From positions 1 through 16,600 of the forward strand of contig NW_019091506.1 of assembly GCF_001949145.1 (NCBI RefSeq): 16,600 bases of DNA, given 5' to 3'. Source of the DNA: Acanthaster planci (taxonomy: Eukaryota > Echinodermata > Asteroidea > Valvatida > Acanthasteridae). The notes under the pieces were generated by a model, which saw nothing but the letters and a program-made list of their open reading frames with translations, was not told where the DNA came from and searched no databases. Below are positions 16,408-16,600 of the stretch, in pieces (the first letter of the stretch is position 1; the number at the start of each line of letters is the position of its first letter). Position numbers and translations under genes: made by a program.

Positions 16408-16600
16408 GAGGGGAAACATGGCCTAATGATAAGGTTACTGACTCAACAACCAGAGGGTCAGGTGTTCAAATCCATCTGCTGGCTGTATGCTGTGGCCTTG
16501 ATCTCTGTTCACCTCTCTCTACCCAGAAGTGTGAATGAGCACAGGCATTAATTTGGGAGCAACCTGCAATTGACTGTCATCCCATCCAAGGGAGGAACAA
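16408..16600 (+). mobile_element. tRNA-derived SINE, cut by the window end
   Basis: TGGCCTAATGATAAGG (16419-16434) is an A-box-like start and GTGTTCAAATCC (16462-16473) a B-box-like element 43 bases on, the arrangement of an internal pol III promoter. The body then has CTCTCTACCCAGAAGTGTGAATG and CCTGCAATTGACTGTCATCCCATCC. From memory, these resemble conserved body segments of SINEs widespread in deuterostome genomes. Its orientation is opposite to SLC30A9, probably within that gene's intron. The 3' end lies outside the window. Confidence 0.65.

Noticed and set aside
1-16600. CRISPR array, prophage, operon or bacterial defence system
   Set aside because: All real coding sequence is in short spliced exons of animal genes. 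There are no regularly spaced repeats with unique spacers and no bacterial gene layout.

Overview
The window is ordinary animal nuclear DNA. It holds two intron-rich housekeeping genes with standard GT-AG introns, no operons and no bacterial-style gene packing. Introns and spacers are A/T-rich and carry poly-C/poly-A tracts, short tandem duplications, foldback sequences and tRNA-derived SINE remnants. One ambiguous base (n at 1435) points to a draft assembly. The protein sequences are close to vertebrate orthologues, and the SINE and repeat texture suggests a marine invertebrate, perhaps a deuterostome such as an echinoderm or hemichordate. The species cannot be fixed from the sequence alone.

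Layout. Positions 1-3700 are upstream, apparently non-coding sequence with a 50-bp tandem repeat, a more CpG-containing stretch at about 1300-2700, several small foldbacks and a perfect CRE-like palindrome. Positions 3776-10917 (+ strand) hold a SIRT2-type NAD+-dependent protein deacylase. I assembled it from 11 coding exons into a continuous 343-residue frame with all catalytic and zinc-binding residues present. Positions 10918-12661 are the tail-to-tail spacer and the 3' UTRs. Positions 12662-16065 (- strand) hold the last five coding exons of SLC30A9 (ZnT9), ending in its conserved C-terminus. Its upstream exons lie beyond the window. Positions 16408-16600 are the start of a tRNA-derived SINE.

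The two genes converge and are not known to act in one pathway. SIRT2 is mainly a cytoplasmic deacetylase, and SLC30A9 is a cation-diffusion-facilitator family zinc transporter linked to mitochondria. I see no sign that their adjacency is functional.

The most interesting non-gene structures are these: a candidate 616-bp non-autonomous piggyBac-like element with TTAA at both ends in SIRT2 intron 10; a perfect 12-bp stem hairpin and a nested 77-nt foldback in one SLC30A9 intron; an 18-bp perfect palindrome between the genes; and a 42-nt frame-neutral SIRT2 exon that alone encodes the NAD+-binding GAGIS motif. I found no evidence of a novel multi-gene system.
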